Source of the DNA: Oxytricha trifallax
Lineage: Eukaryota; Ciliophora; Spirotrichea; Sporadotrichida; Oxytrichidae
Assembly: GCA_000711775.1 (NCBI GenBank)
Contig: ARYC01000829.1
Span: forward strand, 49,196 to 113,195
DNA length: 64,000 bases
Direction of reading: 5' to 3'
The position numbers and the translations under genes are program-made. This document shows, one piece after another, positions 26,301-39,189 of the stretch. The notes beneath the pieces are model-generated. The model was not told where the DNA came from. It saw only the letters and a list, made by a program, of their open reading frames with translations, and made no database searches. Position 1 is the first letter of the stretch, and each line of letters starts with the position of its first letter.

Positions 26301-29300
26301 ATAAAAAGGAAATCATTAATTTATATATAAGTCAAAATCTAAATAATTTTAAGTATTAAACTCATACAATAATATAATGCCTTTCTTTTACATAAAATAT
26401 ATATTTTTATCTATGAATTAAAAAGATAGTTAAATGAATTTTTAATATTTATGAATAATTTTAATATACAGATTATAAACTTCTTCTTCGGGTTGAACAA
26501 TTCATCAATTAAATCATGGTCGTATCTCTCATATTCAAGCAGCTCCTCATAGAATTTGATGCTTTAGACTTAATTGCTGTCTCTGTTAGAAGCGATTAAG
26601 TTTGGCGAGCCACCTATGCTTACTTTATCTGTGTAGCTGTTTATATCTTTTTCTCTGTCGCCTTTATTGTTATAGAAATAATTAAGAAAAGGTTTTATGA
26701 TTATATTTTATGAGATCAAATTTTCAAAATAAATAAGGTTTGTCGTTCTCTAAAACTTTATTTAACTACTATTAAAAGTTGTCATACTTTTCCACTTCTA
26801 TAAATTTTCGAATAATTATTAAATGGTTAATTAAAAAAGTTATTGTAAATTTAATTGATTTCAATAATACTCATAGGGTTTTAAGCATCTCTAAAACTGC
26901 CTGAGTCTTCTTCAAAAGTGTCATGCACCGTCATCAGATTATTATTCATCATTCCACGTGGAGTGAGAGTATCGCCTGCTCTAGAGAGCTAGGAAGTATC
27001 AAGATTGTTGTCCATTGTGTTGTAGTGATGCAAAAATGCTGATTTTTAAGTTGAGTTTAAATAATGGTTATAAATTTATAATTTATTCTTTTATTTTCAA
27101 TAAGATATCGTACTTATAGGACCCCGTTATAAAGGAAACTTAAATTTCTAATTTTCAAACAAATATTCTACTATAAATTTGAGTTTAATTCTACATCTTC
27201 ATCAGTTATCTCAAATTCTTTGATGGTAGAGATATACTTTAAATCATAAGGATCCCTCTTAAACCATTAATGCTAGTACTTTTTATTAGAAGCTTCAAAC
27301 TTTGGTGGAGCATATTTCTGCAAAATCAGATTTTAATTTAAGTCACTCGCTCTTACAGCTTGCACTAAAGATTGATTCTCCCGTAAACTTAAAATAAATT
27401 AATTAATCTTACACAACCACAAGTAACAAGAAAAAAATAATATATTCAGTAAATTAATAAAAAAAGAAAAACTTCTTGTAAATTCATTAACTTTAAATGT
27501 AATTTGTGATGTATTCAAGAATTTATAACATTTCTTAAAAAATAAAGTCTTTATATAACAAAAATTTAATCTCTTTAGTTTACTTGAAATTCAATGAGCT
27601 GCTTGCTACCTCGATTAGTTAAAGTTTCATATATTCCACCTCCGCTGCCATATATCTTAAATCCTTATTTAAGTATTTGCTGATTGTTTTTCTAGGTTTT
27701 TATGTTTCTTCTGTCAATTGAGGTAAAATCTCTGATTTATCTCTACCTTAATAAGTGATGACTCCCACTGTTTTCTTGATAATCTTTAAAAATAAATACT
27801 AAGAATTTATTTAAGAATTTTTAATTCATGAATTAATTGTGTCTAAATTAATTATTCATTTATTATATAAATTTGCATAAAAATTTTGAGAGTATAGTTA
27901 AGTAAAATAAAATGTTTTGTAAATGTTAGAATATAATAATATATAATCTGCAAAAATACCAGATTCATTGGGGGACCTTGACTTTAATCGCTCTTCATCT
28001 TTATTTTTATGACTTCCGATTAAATCAAAATTATTTTCCAAATTCTAAGTAAAGTTATTCTAGCTTCCAATTTTATTCTATTTAGATTTGCTTATTTATT
28101 TCGCTTCTAAGTATTAAGCGAGTATAATTAAAATGGGGAGACAGTTAAAAATTAATGAAAAAAGAAATCAAATATAATTATGTTCAAACCAATATACATT
28201 AGTTAAGATTAAACAGTCTCTAATTTGAATTAAGTTTAACTACATGCTTATTTAACTTTAATTTATTAATCAAATATGGAATTATTTAATTTTTGTTTTT
28301 TTCAACTTTTCCATTTCATTTCTATTTTAGGGCATCTCTCTACATTCTTTTCGTATAACTTTCATTGCAACTTTTTCTTGAGTGTTTTTTGTCAAAAAAA
28401 TTTAGATATCTTCAGGGTATCTTCCTTGAGCTATCTTCAGGATATCTTCCTTAAAAAAAAATTAAAAAAATAAATTTTACAGTAGTAATAGCAGTAGCAG
28501 CAACAATAACAACAATAATAACAGCAATAATAGCAATAGCAATAAAATCAACAATAATTATTGAGCTGCTGAAATTCTAAAGAATTTCAAAAATTTTGGA
28601 ATCACAGATTATTACTGTATTTAGTCATCTTCACTATTTTCATCATCTTCAACATAAGCTCTAAAAACTGAGAAATTTTATAAAATTGGATTTTTTGGGA
28701 AAAATCCCAGCTCAATAATTATTGTTGATTTTGTTGCTATTGCTATTATTACTGCTATTATTGTTGTTATTGTTGCTACTACTGCTATTACTACTGTAAA
28801 ATTTATTTTTTTAATTTTTTTTTAAGGAAGATATCCTGAAGATAGCTCAAGGAAGATACCCTGAAGATATCTAAATTTTTTTGACAAAAAACACACAAGA
28901 AAAAGTTGCAATGAAAGTGATACGAAAAGAGTGTAGAGAGATGCCCTAAAATAGAAATGAAATGGAAAAGTTGAAAAAAACAAAAATTAAATAATTCCAT
29001 ATTTGATTAATAAATTAAAGTTAAATAAGCATGTAGTTAAACTTAATTCAAATTAGAGACTGTTTAATCTTAACTAATGTATATTGGTTTGAACATAATT
29101 ATATTTGATTTCTTTTTTCATTAATTTTTAACTGTCTCCCCATTTTAATTATACTCGCTTAATATTAAACAAAAATTTTATAATTTAATTAAGCTTATTT
29201 TCATATAATATAATTGCACTTAGTTTTAATTAATTCTCGGTATGAACAAAATACAATAAATAATAAATTCATTGTTTTATTTATACAATAATATCGATCT

Positions 29301-31099
29301 AATACATTTTCAAAAGTGAATTATTAAGCTCTTGGATATGAAATATCAACATGCACCGAGCTTTTCAAATCAGCTTTGATTAGAACTGGATTCAAAAACA
29401 GCCTCTCCAGATTTGTTCTTGAAGATGAAGCTGTTGAAAATACGTTATCATTTGTTGCGATTAATTTCAAATCAGATTTGTTTTAATTTTAGTAACTTTG
29501 CTCTTAATTTTTGTGGTTTATGTTCGTAATTGATTAGTAAACTTCTAATTTATTAATTTAAATAATATCGGGTAATTGATTTATTCATAGACATTTAGTT
29601 TATAATAACTAGTTTACAATAAGTATTATTAACAATATTGTTTAATAAGTTTACTTAGTTTCTATGTGATCAACATTCTCCAGTCTCTTTAAATTCTCAT
29701 AAATCTTAATATTAGCCTAATCCGCTATAAACTTTGATTTGAACACATCCCCATTCATAATAAGTTACTAACCGTATTCCCTCTAATTAGATTTATCGAG
29801 CATGCTTAAGTTAATTTTGGATTATTGGTGTCTGAATGAGTGAGCTATTAAATCTATCTTGCTGCTTTCTTTGTTTAAGGGGTTTTGGGGCAGGAGTAGA
29901 TCTTTGTTACTTAAGTTAGAATTAGATGCTGTTTGAGGGGGTTTTTATTGAAATCTTGCTATATAGTCTTGGGTGTCGTTATTAAAGTCTCAGTCTGCAT
30001 TATTCTGAATTTACCTTTTAAAATAAATAAACAAAAAGTTTAATTAAATATGAGAGAGCTAAATCTAATGTCGAATGCTTAATGTTTTTGAGCAAAAAAT
30101 AGTTGCATTTTGCAATTGATTAAATTTATAGTTATATATGATTAATAAATTTACCTTGCCTAAATCTAATCTTTCAATTTCATCTTAGCTTATTTATCCT
30201 ACTCAATAAAATTCCTTGACATTTACATTAATTGAAAAATTTAAGCTTTAACTTTAGTTCTCTCTTCATTTAGCATATTTGCCAAAATTTGCTATGAATT
30301 TTTCAATTCCTGCTACTTTTTAGGATTCTCAAAATTTTAAGTGTCTAAAATATCGCATTCCAAGTTTTTTAATTTTTAATATACTTGCTTCAAATCATCA
30401 GATATTTCTTTTTACACTTTCTTCCCTATTTAAGTGCCGAGCTTTTTAAATAACATATTCCCTGCTTGGGTATCTTATATAAAATGCACATATATAAAAT
30501 TTTATTAACAGTTTGATACACTAACTGGTTTAATTAAAAAATAAGGCTTGATAATTATATAATAATATATCTTGATTATTTAACTCTTTTTACTAATCAC
30601 TCTAATCACTATTGAATATTTTCATGGCTTATTAAACTTCCGTTTTATTAATCATTGAGTTTAACTAGTTTTTTAACTCCAGAAGTTCATCATATTATTA
30701 TTTCTGCTAGTGACCCACTTCATGAAACCTCATTTGTTAAGAGTCCTAAATATAGAAATCAAATACCTATTTAAGTAGGAAATATATAAAACTAAAATAA
30801 ATCTTCAATTCCATAATTTGAATAAATTTAGCATTCTTAAATACAATTCAATCGCTTACATTTATCAGTTTAATCCCAGCATGTTTTTCTAGAGATTAAA
30901 ATAATTTTTATTTTAATTCCTGCTGCCCAGCTTATGGACTGATTTTAGAATTTTAAGATTGAGAACTTTGTATATTATTATGTTAGTTTTTGGATTGGTC
31001 CACATCTCTCAAATTCTGAGAGTTTTCCTTCGTAGTATTACTAATTATTTAATTTTAAGGTGTTTTGTTCTTGTTTAGCAATTTCTACAAATCCTACAT
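23314..31099 (-). CDS. Coiled-coil, PH-domain and leucine-rich-repeat protein, about 20 germline segments
   Basis: The minus-strand gene starts at ATG 31099 (MQDLQKLLNKNKTPQ) and ends at TGA 23316-23314 after SRESVYL. Recognisable pieces in order are: a Q-rich N-terminus (31099-30870); a long charged coiled coil (30740-30150, e.g. LNEERTKVKAQIFQLMQ); low-complexity acidic segments (30010-29650, 29480-29322, 28119-27960); TSIDRRNIKTQKNN... (27790-27590); KFEASNKKYQHQWFKRDPYD (27310-27170); LSRAGDTLTPRGM (27040-26880); a PH-like domain (25600-25400: RWIVLRGFNLYWYRSALDK, then KGMITLPSISLG); and ribonuclease-inhibitor-type LRRs (HLNLVNCGISDDSLDLLL at about 24780, SLDLSQNDLT, FMDLDVSKNSLTE at 23900, ELARALRENTSLLK at 23700, FMLDISKNSISS at 23500). 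PH plus LRR recalls CARMIL-like actin regulators, but the order differs. The IES borders are mostly inferred; one large IES is a foldback element. Confidence 0.75.
28112..29164. mobile_element. Foldback element, about 450-bp arms, TTAA or TA ends
   Basis: 28112-28560 and 28715-29164 are near-perfect inverted copies. The same 65-codon open frame (starting MELFNFCFFQLFHF) can be read in each arm, at 28276-28473 (+) and 28803-29000 (-), and is only a by-product of the repeat. The termini are TATTAAGCGAGTATAATT. TTAA (or TA) occurs at both edges, unlike the 8-bp duplications of the other foldback elements, so this is a different family, perhaps piggyBac- or Tc1-like. The centre holds AAC/AGC-type trinucleotide repeats (28483-28560 and mirror). 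Confidence 0.85.
28112..29321 (-). other. Large IES (1.2 kb) of the PH-LRR gene, pointer GCTTAATA
   Basis: GCTTAATA (minus strand) lies at 29329-29322 and 28119-28112. The join restores SYPRAQYLEAKQISKSK. Most of the IES is the foldback element 28112-29164, whose terminal bases coincide with one pointer copy. Confidence 0.8.
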
Positions 31100-34000
31100 T
31101 TTTATATTTGAGATTATAAAATTAAGTGATAGATTGTATTAATGAAATGTTTTATTTGCAATTTTTATTTAAATTAAAATTTCTTACAAATTAATTTAAC
31201 ATAAGTAGAAATTTAGGACACCAATGGTAGCGAGAAAGGGAAGAAAGAGCATAAAATGATTAAATATTCCTGGTTAGTTTAATCCCCAGTATTAATTTCT
31301 GTAAAGCATTAAATAATAATAATAAGTAGAAATTTTTCATTTGTATGTCAACATAGTACAAACAAAGAATATAATTATTGCTTATAGTAAATTTGAAATT
31401 AAATCAAATTGAAATGTATACTTATATATAATTTAGAGGTTTTGTTTCTAGATTCCAGGTGAATTTAAAAATAAAATAATCAAAACTAAAATATAAAACT
31501 TAATAATTGAAGTTCAATTATTTTTTCACACTTATTTTGGAAATCTTGAAAAATCCTATTTTTTAGGCATTAATTTTTATGATATAAATTCTATATCGTT
31601 TATTGCATCTTAACTCTTAAAAAAGGAAATTACGATATCAAAAGAAAAAAAACATTTTAAAATTTATTTAATATATAAAATATTATAAAATGCTTAAAGT
31701 TTTATCATTTTTAACTTTAAAATAATTCCATTTTTTGCATTTAAGAAAATGAGATCCGCTATCATTAATATTAAAAAAAAGCAGAAATAATTAATTATAC
31801 AATTCATGAGTAAAATTATTAGAAAATTATAAATTAAGCAATTTATCGATGTTTTCAATTATAATTAAAAAGTAATTCCCTTATTTTTAATATCCTTAAT
31901 ACATATTTTACATTTGATAGTCTTAAAATTATAAGTATAAGAATTCTCTTGAAAATTAATGATTAAATTAATTGTTAAAAACTTATATTAATTATAGGAT
32001 TTATTTGATTCTGATAGAAGAAGCAAATTAAATTGAAAATAAATAAATATTTGGAGAGATTCCTTAATATATTTTATTTAATAGTTTATTTAATTACTAA
32101 GTCTTAGACTATATATGATTTATTAACTTATAGTGAAATTTTTATCAAATAGCCAAGGATGAGCAATAAATTCTAAATAAATTATATTAAAAATATATAG
32201 GAGGATCAATTTTTTATAGCTTTTTAATTTTTTTATACTAAAAAATTTAGGGAAATTTCTTGGAAATAAATCTTTTTATTTTTTAAAATTCTCCATCTTT
32301 AATATTTTATATTTTACATCTTGGATAATATCTGGCACTAATGCATAATTTTTTTATAAATATTTTTTTTTCTTCATAATTCCTTTTTTTCAATTCATTT
32401 GTGTTTATTATTATTTTAATTATTTTAATTATTTTAATTTTAATGAAATCTTATCTAAATTTATTATCATTTTTTAATTCTTACAAGCTTACACAACAAT
32501 TAACACTCAAATTTTTGAATCTTTTTTGAGATATTTAAAAGTATTTTTTCTATAGTTATTTTGTAAAATAATTATTATTATTCATTTTTATGTTTAAGGT
32601 TTGTAAAATTTAATTTAAATAATTAATATGCCATAAAACTTCCCTCATTCTAAAATATTTTAATATATTTAGGGTGATTGATTATAGTAAAATAATTAAA
32701 CTTTTAAATAATCGATGGAAAATAAATAATTTAAGTTTGTTCAAATGTGAGAAAGATTTTCAGTCTTAAATTAATTTAAAAAAGTTAATCTTGAATTGTA
32801 AATTATCAGAATCATATAAAAAAATTCTCGCAATGCCTAGTTTTCTCGAAGTATTTGGTGCTTAAAAAACCTATAAAAATTTAATCAATTTCTTTTAGAT
32901 TTTTCTTTAGTAGTTGTCATGGTTTTATAGATAATTATAGTCGATTATTAAATTATATTATTACTAAGGAAATTGTTAATTAAATTAAGCAATTAAGAGA
33001 TTTTTCACCATCCGATTCCAAAATTTCACTCATACTTTCATTCAATCATTTAAAAAAAAGAATAAAAATCTTATGTCGGATTACGAGAAGTTATTTATTG
33101 AATGTTTAGATTTATAAACTTCTTAAACACTAATTTAAGATATTTATTTTAAAAATATAAATTCAAATTAAAGTTAAAATAAAATATAAAGAGTTAATAA
33201 AAATATTTATAAAGACAGGTATTCATTATTTAAAGTAGATTGTTTATGAAGTTTAATAGATTCTCTTATTTGTTTTATTATAACTAAAATCAATTTAATC
33301 AGATTAGATTAATTTATATTTTTTTATTTAAATATTAACTAAATGGTGTCTATTAATCTAAAAAAGAACAAAAATTTCTTTTAAAAAATATTGAACTTAA
33401 CCAAAAAAAAATTTATTACAATAATGATTATCTAAATTTTATTTTGTACTTTTATAGTAAAAAAAAAGATTAGCATAAAAAAACAGTTTGGCAAAACAAA
33501 TACTCTAAATCCAACTAACAAAGAGATTTTAAAAAATAATAAAAATTATAAATTAAAAACCAATTTCAAGACTATTTTAAAAATAACTTAGATGGATAAA
33601 TCTTAAAAATATTTTTCAATCTGATTCTTATAATTAATTAAAACTAATTTATGCTAGAAAATATATGAAATGGAGCCAAAGTCCCTCTACTAGAATCATT
33701 TAATTTCTGTGTTACTTTCTTTACCAACTGAAAGGCACTTATATTTTCTACTTCAGAATTCATTGATTATAATAATTAAAATTTTTAATAAAAGATTTGG
33801 GTTGGAAATTTCCTGCTCAAAACATTTAAATTAATTTTAATTGCCAAAAATTAAATTATAAACATATTTTTCACAACTTTAATCTCATCCTCTACATAAA
33901 ACAATATTTAATCAAAATTATAATTTTCAAGGTCTACAACTATTTCTAGTATATAGATAAATGACAATAGAAGATCAAAATGTTTTATTAAATAAAAAAA

Positions 34001-34170
34001 TGTCATTTTTCTTGAAAAATCTTTAATTCTCATTAAAAATAAGATTTATGGAAGTTTAAAATTGGTAAAATTATTATTAAAGATGATCAATTTTTTTTAC
34101 AAATTCAAAAAAAATTTAATAATATTATGTATGGAGTAGGAAACTTCCCCCATATGGTGTATATAGCAAT
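31100..34170. other. Very AT-rich 3-kb stretch with no firm gene
   Basis: Composition is close to 80% AT or more. One weak minus-strand candidate is listed separately. A 58-codon plus-strand frame from ATG 33073 (MSDYEKLFIECLDLQ, TGA about 33246) is also possible. Otherwise nothing recognisable. Confidence 0.5.
32215..33763 (-). CDS. Weak candidate gene in scattered segments
   Basis: On the minus strand, an ATG at 33763 starts MNSEVENISAFQLVKKVTQK and reads on to FHIFSS near 33660. Further protein-like pieces are SEILESDGEKSLN (about 33030-32990), RKLGIARIFLYDSDNLQF (about 32860-32800) and LVPDIIQDVKYKILKMENF (about 32345-32280). They could be segments of one gene split by long IESs. Frames were not joined and no family is recognised. 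Confidence 0.25.
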
Positions 34171-34359
34171 CAAAACCCCAAAACTCCCATTCAGTAGTTT
34201 GATTGAATTTTTTTATTGATAAAAGTAGACTTTTAATGCATACTTTATTAGGGTTTTAATAGAGTTTATGTAGGGGTTTAATGTTTAAATATTAGTATTT
34301 TAAGTGAGTATAATAAGCGAGTTTTTAAAATATTAAACACAAACATAAGCTTAGAGTCA

Positions 34360-35785
34360 TGTGGCAGTTCTCTGAATTTTATCTTTCTAAGTTGATGTTT
34401 GATTGTTTCTATAGTTTATTAATTCTCTTAGCTTGGCTTGATAATAGTTGAGTATGCAAGTTCTCTGAGACCTCCATTTTATTTTATTTTTATCGAGATA
34501 TTGTTTGATTCTCTGCTTAGAATCTCTCTCACCCCTGCAGCTAAAGTAATCGTTTATTAGCATGTCGCTCTCTATTATTATTACTGCTTGACCCCAGATA
34601 TCCCATTAAGTGTCTCCAACTCTCCAATCCTCTCTTTCTATCTGGGAAATATCCATGAGTAGCATACACACAATGCAGAGGCTTGCGCTCTTTGAGCTCT
34701 GTTGAAATCAATAATATAACCTCTAAGAGATTGAAAGTCCATCATAATGTTCTTTGGCTTTAAGTCTCTATGATAATAAAAAAGCTTGTGAAGCTCTTCA
34801 ATCCCCTCAACTATCTGCTATACTATCTAGCTAATTTATCTTTGACATCAATTGTCAGATAAGAATTCTCTGTAAGTCATTTCAAGTAAAGGAAGCCTGA
34901 AGGCTACATGATCTTTACCAAGTAAAATAGCATCAAGCTAGATGATATGCCTGCACTCATTTAACTTTGCCTTTTAAAGAGCATAATACTCATTAGCAAA
35001 TTCCATTTGGAACTTGTCATCAGCAAGGAAGTAAAATGAATGGATATATTTTATAGGCATCTTAGCAATCAGTGATGACTATCTTTTCTACTTTATCATC
35101 AAGAGTTAGTGAGGTAGCTTTCTAGGCAAGAATCAAGGTCAATAATTTTTAAGATAGGAATCCTTATCGCCTCAATTTTTACCATGATTTTATTGATATC
35201 AGAGACAGGAAAGTTCTTGACAACTTTCTTCATTTTGACTTCTATACTTCTACTCTAAGAGAATCGGCAGAATTTCTAGATCTTCTTTATAATAGGATTC
35301 TATTCCCTGTAGGCTCATGAATAAAGACAAAACTTTGATTGTGCTTTTTCTTTAAATACACTTTGAGGACTCTTGTATGAGAATATGGCTTCTCACAGAT
35401 CTCACAGACATACTTCTCATTTTTCTTTTTTCATGCTTGAGATATAACCTTGACATATCATTGTGTATATCTCTCAAGTGTCTCTTATAAGTTGACTTGT
35501 AAGTGAAAACTTTATTGCATTCTTTGCATTAATAGCCTAATTTGTCTTGTAATGATTAATGCTCTATGGCGGATTGTTTAACCTCCTCCTCAATTTGCAC
35601 AGCTACTATGATGACCTCATACTTAATTTATATTTAAATTTCAAAGCTAGACTGGTCAAAGTAGTCATAAGTAGACTCCCACTGAGTACAAGCGTCTCTG
35701 GCCTCTACTTTTCTTGGTTGCTGGAATGATAACTTTAATTGACTTTACCAAATAATGCCGCTCTTCTCAAAAGGTTAGCGCTCAT
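34360..35785 (-). pseudogene. TBE-1 zinc-finger/kinase-like ORF ('57 kDa'), frameshifted
   Basis: The ORF starts at ATG 35785 (MSANLLRRAALFG). It has a C2H2 finger (CKECNKVFPYKSTYKRHLRD) near 35530-35470 and a second finger (CEICEKPYSHTRVL) near 35410. A lysine-rich spacer follows, then a kinase-like domain with a catalytic loop of HRDLK type and a metal site IIDFN in place of DFG (about 34790-34690). Length differences in an A-run around 35420 and near the start (GKVN versus GQSQ in TBE-3) break the frame. The known 57-kDa TBE protein has this architecture; its role in transposition is unclear. Confidence 0.7.
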
Positions 35786-36254
35786 TTTATTTTGCTGATA
35801 TATTTTATTATAATAATGAAAAAATATACCTAGATAAACTATAATAGGAGAGTATAAGGCACTCTGGTAGTTCTTTGCTGAGAGGTAAGAAAATTAAGTA
35901 GCCATTAAAAACTGTAAGTGGGCATATTTTTTGAGAATTATATGAATTTTAGTAAATTAAATACTTTTAATGAAGTTTTGTTTCTCTAGGAGGTCCTCCA
36001 AATCAAGTTTGAACTTAATTTGGAGGACCTCCTAAAATAATTAAACATTATTAGGAGCAATTTAATGGAGATAGTTTGATAAAAATGGAAATCAATCTGT
36101 GAAACTTGGAGCAAGTTTTTCAATGCTTCTCCGTATATCTTTTCAAGGTTGACCTCCAGTAGGTCCTCCCTATTTAGTAGTAAGATTTTAATAAACTTAG
36201 AATGGATATCCATAATTTTAAATTTCATTAACATTTCTAGAAAGAGGAAGCAAG

Positions 36255-37045
36255 ATGGAGTCTATGAATGATGCAATGAAGAGAATTTAATCTCAAGATT
36301 TAATAGGAAAATTTCGAAGTAAAGAGGACATTTACAAATACTTGGTATAGCAAGGTAAGCTTTTACTTATAACTAACTTAATAATCATAGTCGGATTCTT
36401 CTTGCCAACAAAGGAGGCAATAAAAAACTCATACTTAAAGGCATTGCTAATGGAAAAGAAAAAAGGTTTTAAGAATAATGAAATCAGAATGATCGAGATA
36501 CCTAACTATCCTGAAATATCAGTAACAAACTTCTATGATGATGCTATGAGTGATCCTCATGTTGCTCTCTACCTTCCATCAAAGCTACAGCTCTCTAATA
36601 AGTTGCCAGAGAGAAACTTCTTCTTTGGTGTTCTTGGAACTCTGAAACCTGAGTACTTAAATGAAGTTATTTAAGAAGCTCATAAGAAACGATACAGCAT
36701 CTCTCCTGAAGAAAAAGAGAAGCAAGGTATTAAAATAAGTGACACCTGGCTGTAGGAACTTCAAAAGCATCCTTTCATCTCAAGTAAGCTTAGTCCTCTT
36801 ACTTTATAGAAAAACCTGGTACTGCTATATAGTTGATGAAAGAGAGCATCAAATAAAACATAGAGAGAAAGTCTCAAGTAAAACATGAATTGAGTTAAAG
36901 ACTCTTCAAAGACTTTTAAAAGCCAGACGAGATGAACAAAGATAAAGGGGCTGGCACTAAGATAAGAAACATAGGCCCAAGCAAGCCTTTAGAGGAAGAA
37001 AAGAAAGAGAAGCCAAATCACTTTATGGGTTAATTTAATATGTGA
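36255..37045 (+). CDS. TBE-1 small ORF ('22 kDa' ORF), intact, two tiny introns
   Basis: ATG 36255 (MESMNDAMKRIQSQDLIGK) to TGA 37043-37045. Two introns, 36355-36390 (GTAAGC...CATAG, with a CTAAC branch-like site) and 36784-36809 (26 bp, GTAAGC...TATAG), leave 726 nt, exactly 242 codons. The core includes LPTKEAIKNSYLKALLMEKK and MIEIPNYPEISVTNFYDDAM, and the C-terminus is charged (KPLEEEKKEKPN). It has no known domain and function is unknown. The stop lies 6 bp from the stop of the convergent transposase ORF. This is the only copy of this ORF in the window with no lesion that I could find. Confidence 0.8.
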
Positions 37046-37051
37046 TCTTAT

Positions 37052-38085
37052 TCATTCGTTTAAATCTAAAACTTATTTGTATACACTAAATCTCTCTTCT
37101 CTTGCGCATACTTTAGCTATATCATCGCTGACTCTCTTAGCAGCACTCTTAATAAAATGGGCTGTTTCTATCTTTAAATCATGCATCAGATGGTAGGTCA
37201 GCAATTTCCTATAATGACCTTTCAATAACCCCCAATATAATTCAATTCCATTGAACTAATTTCTATAATGTATATTAAATACAAGTGTTATATTTAGCCT
37301 TTCATATTCCTTCCTTGAGTCTTTAGTTTTATGAACTGACAATTTATCAACGAACTGAATAATCTCTTAGTCAACGTACTTGTCTCTTAGTTATTTCAAG
37401 AACTTTGTGCATTATTCGAATTTCATTAAGCATGGGTGGATAACATAAGTCTCGAGGCCACTATCTTCACTTATTCCACCAAGTATAGCATGAGTTAAAC
37501 CTTAATCTTTTAATCATATACTCCTATGTTGCTGTACCTCTTATACCAAGATCTTGATATGAAGGTATTAAAGGTGAATACTGCCTCATTAGCGTGAATG
37601 GACTTTATGTTATGCTCTTAAGACCTCTGCATTTAATCGAATATATAATTTAAGTTAGTTTTATAAAATGGAACTGTAAATTCAATCACTCTTTTAATGC
37701 GATTGACTGTCTTGTAAGATACTCCATTATTTTTATAAATGTTCGCTATTGATTAAGCAGAGATGTGAAGCTCAAGAAATTGACGATGAAACATCACAGC
37801 CCTCTATTTAAAAGTTTTATCATAATAAGATAATAGATATGATGCTGCTCAAATTTTAAGGGTCTCTTAGGCTTAGAATTAAGTTGCTATCTCTTTAAAT
37901 TCAATTTTAATTTGCAGTGAGAACTCACAGTTTCAGAAGATTTATGAAGAAGCCTTACTATAGATCTTTTATTAAAAATAGGTCTGAGTTGATCACTATA
38001 TTCATCATTTCCATATTGCAACTTAAACAATAAATCTATAAACTCACTGTTATAAACTGACACCAAACCTCGTATATACTCACTT
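37052..38085 (-). pseudogene. TBE-1 DDE transposase ('42 kDa'), small internal deletion
   Basis: The minus strand reads from about 38085 (SEYIRGLVSVYNSEFIDLL) to TGA 37054-37052 (FSVYKQVLDLNE). The family's first Asp is in the HADEAVF region, the second in FVDKFSVHKT, and Glu in NGIELYW, as in IS630/Tc1-type transposases. Compared with TBE-3 and TBE-6 a block of roughly 25-30 bp around 37815 (encoding YWAHFSLAQ) is missing, which shifts the frame. The start codon is not clear: the frame is open upstream without ATG. Confidence 0.75.
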
Positions 38086-38201
38086 AAATTACTAATTTTT
38101 AAACATTAAACCCCTACATAAACCCTATTAAAATACACACTAGTAGTCTACTTTTATCAATAAAAAACTCATTCAAACTACTGAAAGGGTTTTGGGATTT
38201 G

Positions 38202-38776
38202 AATAAGGCCAAGAAAATTTCCTCAGATGCAAATATAATATAAATAAAATTGATTGCTAATTGGAATATATTTATTTTAAGCTACTTGAAAAATTGCTCA
38301 CATCTTTAATAAAATCAATAAATTGATAAATATTTGAGACCCTCTTTTATAATTATTCTGATATTTAAGTTTAGAAATTTTATAATTAAGAATATTTTAA
38401 ATTCTTGATTCTTTTTAATCTAAATTTCATTTTATTGTACTTTATTTATATTTTGGCTGTCTTATAAAATTTAAACCATTTCATTAAGTATCTCTATTGT
38501 GCCCATATTCCCAACTTTTAATAATCTTTATCGAGCTTGCTCTTCATCCAATTGTATTAGAATAATAGAATTAATTAGTTAGATTAGGCATTTTTTAAAA
38601 AAATAAGTTTCAATATTAAATTATTATTAATATTCTAAAATAATCAAATTATATTTATTTTTGTATAATAAGAGCTCCTCAATGAGTTTGTTAAAATAAT
38701 GTTAATATTTATAAATTTAATTTAATAATAATTTTTCTTAATAATTATAATTTCATCTGCATCATAATAGTTATCT
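38202..38776. other. AT-rich spacer between TBE-1 and a foldback element
   Basis: No coding signal recognised. Confidence 0.5.
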
Positions 38777-39081
38777 GTTCTAACCGAGATACCCCTCCTC
38801 ACCCCCAACCTATTTTATAATAAAATAATATAATAATTTATAAAATCTCTTATAAATGAGAATTTTATAAATTAATCATTATTATTAATTTCAATATAAT
38901 TAAAATTATTAAGCTTTAATTATAAATAAATATAATTATTCAATCAATAAAATTATAAAATTCTCATTTATAAAAGATTTTACAAATTATATTTTTTTAT
39001 TATAAAATAGGTTGGGGGTGGGGAGGGGGTATGAGGAGGGGTATCTCGGTTAAGGGTGGGGAGGGGTATCTGGGTTAGAAC
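38777..39081. mobile_element. Short foldback element, 8-bp duplication AGTTATCT
   Basis: The ends are GTTCTAACC and GGTTAGAAC. Flanks AGTTATCT at 38769-38776 and 39082-39089 are a perfect 8-bp duplication. Arms pair over about 120 bp (TATAAATGAGAATTTTATAA-type interior). The right arm has an extra copy of the G-rich GGGGAGGGG/GGTATCT block, so one arm is longer. Confidence 0.88.
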
Positions 39082-39189
39082 AGTTATCTAATGATTTCGA
39101 ACTACCTTCGCTCATATTATTTTAATTTATATTTTTATATATATATATATATATAATGATTGTTAAGAATTAACAAAATAAAAATATTC

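Larger units (their letters stand above)
34171..38201. mobile_element. TBE-1, complete telomere-bearing element (4.03 kb)
   Basis: The left end is CAAAACCCCAAAACTCCC at 34171 and the right end is GGGTTTTGGGATTTG ending at 38201, with long similar subterminal inverted repeats. AAT is duplicated on both flanks, fitting the ANT target preference known for Oxytricha TBEs. It carries the three standard ORFs: zinc-finger/kinase (-), small spliced ORF (+), transposase (-). It is a close relative of TBE-3 in the opposite orientation. Confidence 0.95.

Noticed and set aside
28276..29000. Two mirror ORFs of 65 codons as a gene pair
   Set aside because: They are the same sequence in the two arms of an inverted repeat; the identical frames follow from the repeat itself.
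29879..29890. GGGGTTTTGGGG as a possible TBE end
   Set aside because: It lies inside the minus-strand PH-LRR gene and encodes PQNPLN in frame. No TBE terminal repeat or duplication is next to it.
31100..34170. Kinase gene suggested by an AHPWLF-like motif near 32150
   Set aside because: No catalytic loop, DFG or glycine loop is seen nearby, and the motif is read in very AT-rich DNA; not enough to call.
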